The notes beneath the pieces are model-generated. The model had not been told where the DNA came from. It made no database searches and was given only the letters and a program-made list of their open reading frames with translations. 64,000 nucleotides of DNA from Himantopus leucocephalus (lineage: Eukaryota; Chordata; Aves; Charadriiformes; Recurvirostridae), in NCBI GenBank assembly GCA_003993805.1, contig RSEF01000005.1:34229175-34293174 (forward strand), read 5' to 3'. Below, one piece after another: positions 53,046 through 63,571 of the stretch (position 1 is its first letter; each line of letters begins with the position of its first letter). The position numbers were made by a program, and so were the translations under genes.

Positions 53046-53226
53046 TAACATCTTTATCAATGACCTGGACGAGGGGATCGAGCGCACCNNNNNNNNNNNN
53101 NNNNNNNNNNNNNNNNNNNNNNNNNNNNNNNNNNNNNNNNNNNNNNNNNNNNNNNNNNNNNNNNNNNNNNNNNNNNNNNNNNNNNNNNGGTCCCTTCCAA
53201 CCTTAACAATTCTATGATTCTATGAA
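53046..53226 (+). mobile_element. CR1 LINE, plus strand, interrupted by 100-N gap
   Basis: The left side encodes NIFINDLDEGIERT, a segment just before the catalytic FADD box of CR1 reverse transcriptase, and starts abruptly near 53046. After 100 N (53089-53188) the right side reads GGTCCCTTCCAACCTTAAC followed by ATTCTATGATTCTATGA, the CR1 3' end with octamer tail. If it is one copy, roughly the last third of ORF2 and the 3' UTR are missing, so the real gap is likely much longer than 100 bases. The left part is little diverged, which fits a young repeat that collapsed in assembly. Confidence 0.9.
53089..53188. other. 100-N assembly gap inside CR1
   Basis: A placeholder gap between CR1 coding sequence and a CR1 3' tail. 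The placement and orientation of the flanks agree with a single plus-strand CR1 copy. Confidence 0.95.
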
Positions 53227-53981
53227 ATCTTACTTTAAATTGTTTAGAATATACACATGAATTGCAGTGAAAGTATTTCAAAGTTGGACTGAAATTAGTT
53301 TCAAGTCCTCTTAAATGCAAGAAACAGACAAATAGGCAAATCTTTATTTCATGATTCATTGCTTAACTCAAACTTAGGTTCTGTCTTTAGCATTCTTACG
53401 TGCAACAGAATGTAGAACAAAATATTGGGTTTGTAATCTCTGATGCTTATTTTTATTCTGCTCTAATTGTGACTTCTTATAACCCTTTTTGACTTTCTGG
53501 ATGCTCGATTTGTGGAGAAGAGGACTGGTAGTGCCTAATATGGAATAAATATTACAGGAGTTCTACAGGAGTGTGAAAAAATCAATATATTTAATTTAAA
53601 GCAGAGAGGTAAAACATCCAGACCCAACAGACTTTCATCAAAAATCAAATAGGATTTTAACATCAGCATGTTCCTAAAGATCTGAGCATTTGGGAACTCT
53701 CTATGGCCTCAAAATGACGAATGGTTACGTATTCCTGTTTGATCTTTTCTAAATAAGTAATATCCTATAACCCTTTTATTAAATGTGTTGGCTTCACAGA
53801 TGCTCTCTTCTAATCACCTGATTATCGATCTCTATCTGACGTCACTCTAACAGATGATCTGTCTTGCAACACTCATACATAAATAAATAAATACAAGGAA
53901 AGACTTGGGGTCCACCAAGACCTTGATAAGATCATTAGAAATGGTGATTCAAAATATTGGTTATACAGATTCACTTGTAAT
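53227..53981. other. Unique noncoding DNA, nothing recognised
   Basis: AT-rich spacer between two CR1 copies without recognisable gene or repeat. Confidence 0.5.
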
Positions 53982-54001
53982 ATTGCATTGCATTGCATTG
54001 C
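53982..54001 (+). repeat. (ATTGC)4 at the 5' junction of a CR1 copy
   Basis: Four perfect ATTGC units directly precede the first CR1-like base at about 54002. The abutment suggests either insertion into a short microsatellite or a filler repeat created at the 5' junction. Confidence 0.85.
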
Positions 54002-54484
54002 GATGAGGTGAGTGCCCTGCTGATGGAGGATGCAGAGAAGGTGGAGTTACTGAATGCCTTCTTTGCTTCAGTCTTTACTGCCAGCAGGTGGAGGGAGGTT
54101 ATCCTCCCCCTGTCTCTCACCCTGGTGAGGCCACATCTGAAGTACTCTGTCCAATTCTGGGCTCCCCTTTTCAAGAAAGAAAAAGGAACTGCTGGAGAGA
54201 GTCCAGCCGAGGGCTACGAGATAATCAGGGGACTGGAGCATTTCTCTTATGAGGAAAGGCTGCGAGACCTGGGTCTGTTTAGCCTGGAAAAGAGAAGACT
54301 AAGAGGGGATCTCATCAATGCTTATAAATACCTGAAGGGCGGGTGTCAAGAGGATGGGGACAGACTCTTTTCAGTGGTGCCCAGTGACAGGACAAGGGGC
54401 AACGGGCACAAATTGGAACACAGGAAATTCTGTCTTAACATGAGGAAGTCCTTCCAACCCCTGCCATTCTGTGATTCTGTGATT
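54002..54484 (+). mobile_element. Internally deleted CR1 LINE with fused reading frame
   Basis: A plus-strand frame (part of an open frame 53993-54622) encodes [20 protein letters not shown], the segment just before reverse transcriptase. Near 54090 it jumps directly to the C-terminal region: [23 protein letters not shown], then [37 protein letters not shown], and [20 protein letters not shown]. The whole catalytic core, including FADD, is absent. A second deletion near 54450 joins the coding sequence to the last bases of the 3' end (CTTCCAACCCC...ATTCTGTGATTCTGTGATT). Between 'FKK' and 'IRGLEH' two small indels cancel out, so the frame survives. The frame is mostly open, so the copy is not very old. 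It is non-autonomous and encodes no complete enzyme. Confidence 0.9.
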
Positions 54485-55079
54485 GCTCCTTGTGACATTT
54501 ATGAAAAATGGATTCTTCTCAACAGTAATATATTCTTTTTCTTTTTCCTCTTCTTAACTCAGCCTACCTTTGCTAACAGAGGTAGATTTTACTCCTGTCT
54601 TTCTAATGAAAGGGTCAAATAAAATACTGAACCAAAACTTTACATCTAAACATACCTGAATCTGCGTGATGTTTGAAGCCCAGAAGGTAACAGAATGATC
54701 AGAAGTAAAATTTATCAAATGTATTCAATATACATTTTAACAGAAAACTTACTTTTTTTAAGAAACTGTTTATCAAATAATGAAGATTAAGCAGATTTGT
54801 TTAAAGACTGCGTGCTGCAATGGATTGTTTTTCATGTTACCACTGACATTTCGACACTTGTTGAGTAAACTGGTATTAATATAACATTAGGAAGAATTCC
54901 CCTCCTGAGAGGAAATCTAGCTAAACAAAGTGATATTTAATGTTTTCTATTATATTTATTTAACTAAAATGGTTGATTAGATGTTAAACAGAACAGAGGT
55001 TAATGATCTTTGTTATTGGTATTGTAAAAATTAAGAAAGAATAAAATAGGGTTAATGATGTATCTCATTATTGTTATTA
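54485..55079. other. Unique AT-rich noncoding DNA, nothing recognised
   Basis: No gene or repeat recognised. The long open frame of the preceding CR1 continues to 54622 by chance, into non-CR1 sequence. Confidence 0.5.
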
Positions 55080-55260
55080 CGGGGATTAAACGCATGCTGT
55101 TGTCCGCTGCACTGAAAAAATGGGCCCCAAGCTGACAGTAATTAGCAAAATTATATTATTGTCTAACCTTATGCTGTAATTAATTACTCTCATCACTGTA
55201 TTTTTCAGTGTGAGATTTATGTAAGTCAAGTCTCCCGCTTTGTATGTAAAAATGGAGGAA
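55080..55260. promoter_or_regulatory. Candidate conserved noncoding element with homeodomain sites
   Basis: A compact non-repetitive block with several CpGs and clustered homeodomain cores: GGATTA at 55083-55088, TAATTA at 55139-55144, TAATTAATTA near 55177-55186, plus ATTATATTATTGTC between them and GGGCCC at about 55122. It differs in texture from the AT-rich flanks. The clustering resembles vertebrate developmental enhancers; conservation is untested. Confidence 0.3.
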
Positions 55261-56916
55261 ACAAACTCATATCTGATTTAGTCCAGCCTGTGTATGAAAG
55301 CTGTTATTTGTTGCATAAATGCAAAATGAAATAGGGGAGTGGATACGATAAAAGGTGAGTAGTCTGAGGATAATCTGAGTTTGTTCCTCATACCGAAAGG
55401 ATGTCCTTGTGGTTTCATTTTCCCTTTTGTTTTGAATATTTATATTACAGCAAAATGTCCACTGGGAATAAAAAAAAAGGGTATCAACTAGTGAGATAAA
55501 ACTATCTATTTATTATTGGTTGTTTTTGTTATGATTGTGTGTGTCAACCCAGAACAGGACCTTATTGTGCTAGGCTATTTACAAACAGAGAATACCAGAT
55601 GGTCCCAGCTCTAGAGAGCTTATAATCTGAATCAACAGGGTGAATGATGAGGCATAACATAAAACAGTAGTGTGAACAATGTGATGGCAGCAAATGTTAC
55701 ATTAGTTCCATAATTTCTTGCTGAAAGCAAGGAGGGAGGGTTTAGTATGTTTACTGGTGGATTAGGTCTAATATGGCGATGGTGACCTTGTTAGCACTTT
55801 GCAGCTCTGTGAATACATTCGATGATGACACTAGGAAGCAGCCTTATGGCTGCACTCTTCCTTCCTCCCCATCCACACTGCCCCTGCACCTCTGTCCAGA
55901 GGACTAGAAAGACACAGAAATGAAGCAAAGGGTAAGTGATATGGGTGACAAGAAAGACTGAGATGAAATTACTGTAGGGGAAGGACAATTTTGGACCAAA
56001 CAACTAACCATATTTTTAGCCAAAGAAGATTACCTGTTTTGGCTACTCCTGCTTTCTTCTGCTGGACCTTCTCTTTGACTTGCTTCTGTAGTTTTACGTT
56101 AATAATCAATGGTCAGAGGCAGAAGAAGCCATGTGAAAACTTCTACTGTGGGCAGTTTCCCCTATGGGTGGTGCTCCAATTGTTGCATGATATGGAGAAG
56201 GAAAGGACCTTCTCCTCCCTGTAGGTGCAGTTCCAGCTTTGTCTTTTTATGTACTGTAATCTATAGCTGGAGTCTGTATGAAGCCTCATTAAACCTCTAG
56301 AATAATCTCAAAATTATTTTACTCCTCCAGACTTAAGGAGTTCAAGGCAGGTCTTCATGCTTTAGGTGTCATCTCCATTTTTTCTGTCCTGAATATTTTT
56401 ATAGGACTGAAACCTGATTGTTCTTCAACCGGTCTCTTTATTTAATTAGTGCTGCTTCTTGATGTTAATCATAAATAAAGTAAAAATGCTTTTTTAACAA
56501 ACAAGGCATATAGAGACGCTACAGTTATTTGCTTAGCAAGAGCAGGCACAAGGCCAAAACAGTATGTCACAAATGTCTTTCTGAATGTTCTTGATATCAA
56601 AAGTCCAGAAACAACAGAAACTTACAGAGTTGTTAGGGATGTACATGAGACTATAAAGATGGTAGTGAAGATATAGGTTTAAAAAAATCTAGATATAGTT
56701 TACAGAGAATCAAATATTTTTTCATTTTTCTACAACTTCATCTGTGGGAGGGAATAATTGTTTCATTTTCTGAAGGCAGTTCATGTTTCAACTTCTTTGC
56801 AAATTAGACAAATTTTGTCTTTAGTTCGTAAATTCCATCAGTTCTGCCATAAAGTGTAAGAACAGACAGGACTATAGGCACACAGGTGTTTTGTGCAGCT
56901 TCCCTTGATGGATGGG
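55261..56916. other. Unique noncoding DNA, nothing recognised
   Basis: No mobile element, RNA gene or exon recognised. Open frames are under 80 codons. Composition is mixed, somewhat richer in GC around 55.8-56.2 kb. Confidence 0.5.
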
Positions 56917-57395
56917 TGTCCTGGTTTAACCCCAGCTGGCGACTAAAACCATGCAGCTGCTCACTCACCCCTTTTTTTTTTTGCCTCTCAGAAGGGTGGG
57001 AGGAAGATGGAAAAAAAAAAGGAGGGAAAGGGAAGAAAAAACCTTGTGGGCTGAGATAAAGACCATTTAATAACAGAAAAGGAAAAATAACAATAATAAT
57101 AATGACACAGGTCGCTCTCACCGCCTGGTGAATTGGCACCATCCTGAGCAGTGATCGCAGGTTACCACCTCCCAGCTAAGCTAACCCCCATTTGTATACT
57201 GAGCATGATGTCTATGGGATGGAATATTTAATTGACCATTCCATTGTTCTGTCTATGCTTCTATGGGAAGCTGAAAAAAAAGTCCTTGAATAAACATCTC
57301 TTAGCAACAACTAAAAACAATAGGTATTATTGTCATTCCTTTCACAGCAATCACTAGAAAGAAAAATTAACTCTTTCCCAGCTGAAACCAGGACA
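56917..57395 (-). mobile_element. Solo LTR of an avian endogenous retrovirus, minus strand
   Basis: A 479-bp element begins TGTCCTGGTTT and ends AAACCAGGACA, i.e. TG...CA with long inverted termini. It is flanked by a plausible 5-bp target-site duplication, ATGGG (56912-56916) and GTGGG (57396-57400), with one mismatch. On the minus strand it holds a TATA-like GTATACAAA (complement of 57191-57199), a TATTATTATT-type run (complement of about 57087-57102) and a polyadenylation signal ATTAAA (complement of 57066-57071), in the order expected of U3-R-U5. No gag, pol or env sequence lies beside it, so it is a solo LTR left by recombination between the two LTRs of a provirus. The 112-codon frame inside it (56804-57142, minus) is incidental. 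The 5-bp duplication would fit an ERVL-like or related group; I do not assign a family. Confidence 0.9.
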
Positions 57396-57624
57396 GTGGG
57401 TCAGCCAAGAGATGACTGATTTAGAAAAACAAAAAATGCCAAGTGTTTGCGAACAATTCTGCTGAGAGCTCTGCACCAGCTTTAAGGGACATGTTCACTG
57501 AGTGGGAATCAGCAGGAGCGGCTCTGACCTTTCACATATAACAGAGGCAACCAAAAAAGGCCAAGAAAATAGAAGAAAAACAAGAGTTTTCTACATTTCC
57601 ATGGCTATGTATTGTAATGGACCA
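57396..57624. other. Short unique spacer between solo LTR and CR1
   Basis: No recognisable feature. An open frame that begins at 57502 runs into the CR1 copy, but only its downstream part is CR1-like. Confidence 0.5.
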
Positions 57625-59134
57625 GCTGTATCAGCTGAATGTTCACAAGTCCATGGGGCCCGATGGGATTCATCCCAGAGTACTGATGGAGCTAACGGAT
57701 GTTATGGAAGAACCCCTCTCGATCATCTACCAAAGGTCTTGGGACTCTGGGGAGGTCCTGCAGACTGGAAGCTAGCCAATGTCACTCCAGCTAACAAAAA
57801 GGGTTTGAGGGAAGACCCAGGGAACTACAGACCTGTTAGTCTAACCTCAGCTCCTGGAAAAATTATGGAGAAGATTATATTGGGTATATTGAAAGGTACT
57901 TAAAGAATAATACAATCATCAGTCACAGTCTATATGGGTTCACGAAAGAAAGTCCTGTTTGACTAATTTGATATCCTTCTACGATAAGATCACGTGCCTA
58001 GTGGATAAAGGGAAGGCTGTGAATGTAGTTTTTCTGGGTTTTATTAAGGCTTTTGATACTGTCCCTCACAGCATCATTCTGGACAAGCTGTCCAACTGTG
58101 GGATGAGAGGGTTCACGGTGTGCTGGGTGAAGAACTGGCTGAATGGCAGGGCTGAAAGGATTGTAGTGAATGGGGCTACATCTGACTGGTGGCCGGTCAC
58201 CAGTGGTGTTCCTCAGAGTTCAATTCTAGGGCCAGTTCTGTTCAATATATTTATCAACAATCTGGATGCAGGAGTTGAATGCACCATTAGCAAGTTTGCT
58301 GATGATACAAAACTGGGAGGTATTGTTGACCCTCTCAAGGGATAAGATGCGTTGCAGAGGGATCTAGATAGATTGGAACACTGGGCAATGATTAATGGGA
58401 TGAAACTTAACAAGCCCAAGTGCCAGATTCTGCACCTAAGACAGAGTAATGCCAGGCACAAGTGTGAACTGTGAGAGGAGTGGGTGGAGAGCAGCCCTGC
58501 AGAAAGGGATCTAAGGGTGCTGGTCGACAGCAGGCTCAATATGAGTCAGCAGTGTGCCCTGGCAACCAAGAGGGCCAACCACATCTTGGGGTGCGTTAAA
58601 CACAGTATAACCAGCCAGTCAAAAGAGGTAATTATCCTATTGTGTTCAGTGTTGAGTACTGTGTGTGGTTCTGGGACCCACAATTTAAGAAGGTAATTGA
58701 ATGCATCCAGAGGAGGGCAACAAAGCTGGTGAGAGGGCTGGAAGGAATGTCCTACGAGGAGCAGCAAAGGACTTTGGGCTTGTCTAGTTTGGAGAAAAGA
58801 AGGCTGAGGGGCGACCTCATTGCACTCTACAGCTTCCTGAGGAGGGGAAGAGGAGAGGGAGGTACTGATCTCTTCTTGGTATCCAGTGATAGAACACTTG
58901 GGAAGGGTTCAAAGCTGCACCAGGGGAGGTTTAGACTGGACATTGGGACATTTACCGAGAGGGTGGTCAGACACTGGCACAGGCTTCCTAGAGGGGTTGC
59001 CTATGCCCCAAGCCTGTCAGTGTTTAAGAGGCATTTGGACAATGTCCTTAATAACATGCTTTAACTTTTGGTCAGCCCTGAATTGGTCAGGCAGTTGGAC
59101 TAGATGATTGTTGTAGGCGCCTTCCAACTAAAAT
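57625..59134 (+). mobile_element. CR1 LINE ORF2, 5'-truncated, longest copy in the window
   Basis: Encodes CR1 ORF2 from just before the reverse transcriptase to the natural stop (TAA, 59062-59064), then a 70-bp 3' UTR. Landmarks in order: [17 protein letters not shown] (about 57645), [12 protein letters not shown] (about 57768), [18 protein letters not shown] (about 57825), [11 protein letters not shown] (about 57960), [10 protein letters not shown] (about 58047), [18 protein letters not shown] (about 58202), [10 protein letters not shown] with the catalytic FADD intact (58295-58306), DLRVLVDSRLNMSQQCALA (about 58508), [18 protein letters not shown] and [12 protein letters not shown]. Endonuclease and ORF1 are absent. 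The frame is broken by a frameshift between about 57890 and 57958, TAA at 58343-58345, TGA at 58472-58474 and a small deletion near 58650 that removes the 'LVRPHL' part. 'PQG' in the conserved VPQG box reads PQS. Dead copy. Confidence 0.95.
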
Positions 59135-59259
59135 ATTCTATTCTATTCTATTCTATTCTATTCTATTCTATTCTATTCTATTCTATTCTATTCTATTCTA
59201 TTCTATTCTATTCTATTCCATTCCATTCCATTCCATTCCATTCCATTCCATTCCATTCC
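59135..59259 (+). repeat. Pentameric CR1 tail, (ATTCT)16(ATTCC)9
   Basis: Sixteen perfect ATTCT units (59135-59214) directly follow the CR1 3' UTR, then nine perfect ATTCC units (59215-59259). The open frame of repeated FYSIL residues across it is an artefact. The order, ATTCT next to the element and ATTCC outside, is the same as in the minus-strand copy at 19855-19929. Confidence 0.95.
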
Positions 59260-62200
59260 ATACACTTACCAACAGCACTTTCATTCAGTGAAGCCTAAGA
59301 AAAAATAAGTGCCTACAAACCATACAGTCCTGCTTTTCCCTACTGCCAGCGAGAGCAAAGTAGTATATGAGCACTCAGTTTAAATTGTATTTGCCTAATT
59401 GAAAGAAGTAACTCTAAATAATAAAATAAGTAGTAAGATAAGGACCTAAGTCAAATGAAATTCTTTCAGAGTAACCTTGAATAGTTCTTCCAGCTTTATA
59501 TTTCATATATTATAAAATTAGGTCCAAGTTTTAAAGGAATGGTAAGAATTGCTCCCACATATTTTTCAAAATTTCCCTTAATATTGAGAAAAGATTGTGT
59601 AATTGCATGGAGCTTAACACTTGGTTTCAAAAGATTAATTTCTTTTAAGTTTTGGACTCTTGAATTTTGTTTTATCAACCTAAATTTTTATTAAACTTTT
59701 TTTTTTTAATTTAACTGTCATAGTTACCTTTTCGAGCATAACAAATTAAAAAAGCAGAAACACTTAAAATGCATTAGATATATATTTCAGGTCTGTTAAA
59801 ATCAAGCTTTACCTATGTGCATTATGTAAGTATTTTGAGGAACTTTCAGTGGAGGTATTTTGAGGTAAATACATTCTCAGAAAGAAAGACAAAATGTGAG
59901 AAATAGAGGATGTGTACTTTTGATTTCAAGTTTGTTTTTTTTTTTTTTAAAGTAAATTCCTTTATTTCTCAAAGCTTCTGCTGTCCAGGCTTCCGCCATT
60001 TTTATATTTCCAGGAACCACTTTGGACTCAAAACTGAAACCTGGATCTGATGTCTTTCCCAAAAAAGAATTTGTACAGACCATATATGGAAAAAATAATT
60101 TCAAAAAAGGAGTGTAACTTCTCACAACGTTCTGAAAGTTGTAGAGATAAGTGTGTTTATAATTTCCCTTTTAATTGCAATCTCTGTCATGGGGTTGAGG
60201 AATTAGGAGTCTGAGCACAGACATCAAATACTTCTAGCATCTTTTCACCTCTAATATTTGTATAACAGCAGGAATGCAAGCTGAAAAGAAGAAATTATGG
60301 GAAAAAAAAAGAATAGTAAATAGACAATGGAGAAGAGGGGAGGTGCTGAGAAACTGACAGGAACGAAAAAGAAGAAAACCAATTTGAAGTAGGAAATGTA
60401 AACTAGGGTGAGGTTAGTGGGAAATAGGTAACCATTTAAAAGTTTTCTGAAAATGTATTATTGCTATAATACACCTTAATGAATGAATAATTTTTAAAGC
60501 ATATATATTGCATACTGTAAAGTCTTTTTTTCCACTGAGTATACATTGCGTGTAAGCATAATTCCCTATTTCTAACAGCTGCATTTTTGCCGAGTCCCTC
60601 ATTTGGGATTGCTGCCAGGCAGGTTAAATTCTAGTTCCATCTAATCTCTGTCATAATGGAACATGGAGGCTATTCAGGAAACACTGCTACATTATCCTTT
60701 GAGTAGCATATGGATTTCTATCACCTCTTGTCATACATCATGTATTTATATTAAGACTATCTTTTATAATTTGTCAGCACAGGGAACCCTGACCATTGAG
60801 GTGTCTATACCACATTGCAGTACAAAGAAATAATAGGGGAACCCAGCGTGACTGAGACTGTGGATACATCTGCAATATGAGCAAGCAGAGCTGATGTACA
60901 TCTTATGACTGCTAGCCATTCCTTTGACTATGAAATCATCTGCTTGCAGATGATTCTGTTCTGTTTTGTCTTGTTTTCTAGCATAAGGTAATGACATGCC
61001 AAATACAAACTAAGATAGCGAGGAGCAGACTGAGATATTCCTATTTCCTTTGCACTGTACCTGCCTCTCTGAATGGTCCTGGGAACGGTAATGGGCCTTC
61101 TCAAAAAGAAAGATGTCCTGAATATACATAAAGACACCACTGACTATTCTGATTAATTGTTTTGATGTCGAGCCAAATGCTTAACCTGCATTGTTTGACA
61201 ATACTGTTCACTCTTTTTGAACTGTGTAAAACAGTTTTCTAACCCAATATTTGCATTTCTTTGATTAATGGATGCTTGCACAAAACATATTTTGTCAACT
61301 CTCTTCCTCTGTTGGTTACCATCTAGTTAAATCTGTTTTTTTCCAAGGTAATCCATGCATTCTTTTGTTAACCACAATGTTCATTGTGCGGCTAAAGCCT
61401 CCATCACTAGTTTAAAAATATGGGGGGGGAGGGGGTATAATGTCCTAGGGAGTAGGTTAGCAAAATAAGAGTGACAGTAATAAATTAATCCTAACACACA
61501 TTGTATCACTAGAAAGGAGCAACTCCAGATTTTCTGCACTTAGTTAAATTTAGAGTGCAAAACACAGCTTTCACGTGAGTTTGGTCAAGCATCTCTTGGT
61601 GTTCTACAAAGCAATCAGAATTTTTAACTTCAGTTTTGGGCTTTGTGTTAAAGACACAGTTTGAATAAAATTTTAAAAGATTTAAAAAATGACTTGTGAG
61701 GTGTCAGATCTTGACTTGCCTTAAGTAAGCTTGTTTTCCAGAAATGGGTGTTTGGTACCTTCTGGTAGTCAGAATCTTGTACCCTTTCGCACTGATACCA
61801 CCAAGAGGCAACAAATTTGTCTCTGTAAAAGAGTTTGGGTACCCAGACTGTCAGTCTTTCACTTGAAAATCTTGACAAAAGTGAGTTTGCAATTCTTATG
61901 GGCCTTAACTGTGACTCTGAATGAACAGATCCAACCGTTTATAATAAAAAACGGATCCTTCGGTGAACCACATATTTTACCTGTACAACAAGTCTTCAAA
62001 TGTTCTTGTTGACCAGAATGGAGACAATGTTTTCCATATTGGTGTGTGCTGTGTGAGAACAGATAAAAGCAGAGGAAATTCTGGAACGGACAGCAAAAAT
62101 CTCTCTCTAGCCAGGTCTAAGGTACAGGACTTAAAACTTCAGCAGTATTCTCATCATGTAACTCATCATTTTAAGCTTACTTTCTCGCTGTCATGCTGGT

Positions 62201-63494
62201 AAGTTACTTAATGCTTCCATGCAGCTATTTCTGTATAGTCTGCTTTGCTTAAGCAGACGTGAGATAGGCCTGCTTCTTACTTCATCTGCATTTTATCTGT
62301 AGCAACAGGCTCCTCAGTTCAATGAGGCATTTTGACACGATGAGAGCACAAGTTATGACAATAAGAAAATGTCCTATTTTTTTATTTGCATTTGTATTTG
62401 TTACGGTATATTTTTGGAAAACTGCATGCTTCGTGCTTCAATGTATAACATCATTGCCTTTTGCTTCTATTTCATCCTCAGTGAAGGCATTGTCTTGCGT
62501 AAGGAAGGCCTTAAGCACTTGTTAGGTGTTTTTTTGATTCAGAAGCTGTAATGTTTTGCACCTGAAAACATGCAGAGTTATGCAAATATGTGCTTTATAG
62601 ACATTTTTAGAATAAGTTGGCAGTTACGATGTCAGCTGAGTTATTTCTTCCATAAACAGACTGTTCAGATATTCTGTATGAAGGAACAAAACTGGAGAGA
62701 ACATTTTATGAGCGAAGGAAGAGCAGTAACTCAGGCTATCAAAGAGAAAATATTATATAATCATTATTTATATCATGTTTTATTTCCTTCCCTATAGTCA
62801 GTCTTTTTGTAATTGTTTGTTTTTCTGATAATTGTTCAATTTTTCCTTTGTAATTCATAAAGTCCACATTTCATCATTAGAATAATAGTATTGGCACAAT
62901 ATGTTATTAGTGAAGTAATTGAAAGAAATCTGAAATAATGTGTGATAAAAATAAATTCATGATACTTTCTCATTTTATTTTGGCCAATATATTCAAGGTG
63001 ACTGTGCATGAAATGTCACGTGGCCAACAGTTATTCCATTGCGCATGCAATGTGAATGGAATACAGAGCTGTATCATTGGTACAGGGAGTCATAAGATTG
63101 CATTAACAAGTGGGAGTGTTTCTCTCCAGGGATGTAGCAAACAATAAGCTTACAAGAAGTTAGTGACATGCAAGCAGAACCAAGCATCCTTATGTTGAGC
63201 AGTACGTCTTAGTTAGGCAATGAATCTGTATTTCTGAGTCGGGCATGATATGCTGGCATGCTGGCCTATTGAATGGAGACTCAAAATGCCCAACAATTAG
63301 CAGCCCCCCTTCCAAGATGTAAAGGGTTTAGGGATTAAACCTTTCAAGTCAGAGTTTTATTTTTCTATATGCTTAAAAGCCGTAGCTCATAGGCTATTCC
63401 TTTTGTTTTCTATTCTTCCATTATCAGCAATGATCTTAATATCCTTAATCTTTTATATTACAGGTTCACCATTAAATGTCAGATAACTTAAGTG
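59260..63494. other. Unique AT-rich noncoding DNA, nothing recognised
   Basis: No mobile element, RNA gene or convincing exon. Low-complexity patches include a T run near 59698-59707, a T run near 59935-59949 and a G-rich segment near 61422-61436. Open frames are under 95 codons and unrecognisable. Confidence 0.5.
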
Positions 63495-63504
63495 NNNNNN
63501 NNNN
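63495..63504. other. 10-N assembly gap at CR1 boundary
   Basis: Ten N separate unique sequence on the left from a CR1 3' end on the right. The missing sequence probably includes the 5' side of that CR1 copy. Confidence 0.95.
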
Positions 63505-63571
63505 GGGTTGGACTAGATGATTTCCAGATGTCCCTTCCAACCCTGACTATTCTGTGATTTTGTGATTCTGT
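63505..63571 (+). mobile_element. CR1 LINE extreme 3' end, plus strand
   Basis: GGGTTGGACTAGATGATTTC, then AGATGTCCCTTCCAACCCTG and ATTCTGTGATTTTGTGATTCTG is the CR1 3' UTR end with octamer-like tail units. The 5' side is lost in the adjacent gap, so the original length of this copy is unknown. Confidence 0.92.

Noticed and set aside
56804..57142. 112-codon minus-strand frame over the LTR
   Set aside because: It spans the LTR 3' part and flanking unique DNA and resembles no retroviral protein.
57502..59064. CR1 reading frames as host genes
   Set aside because: They carry the CR1 ORF2 reverse-transcriptase motifs in order, with stops and frameshifts, and end in a CR1 3' tail; they are mobile-element remnants.
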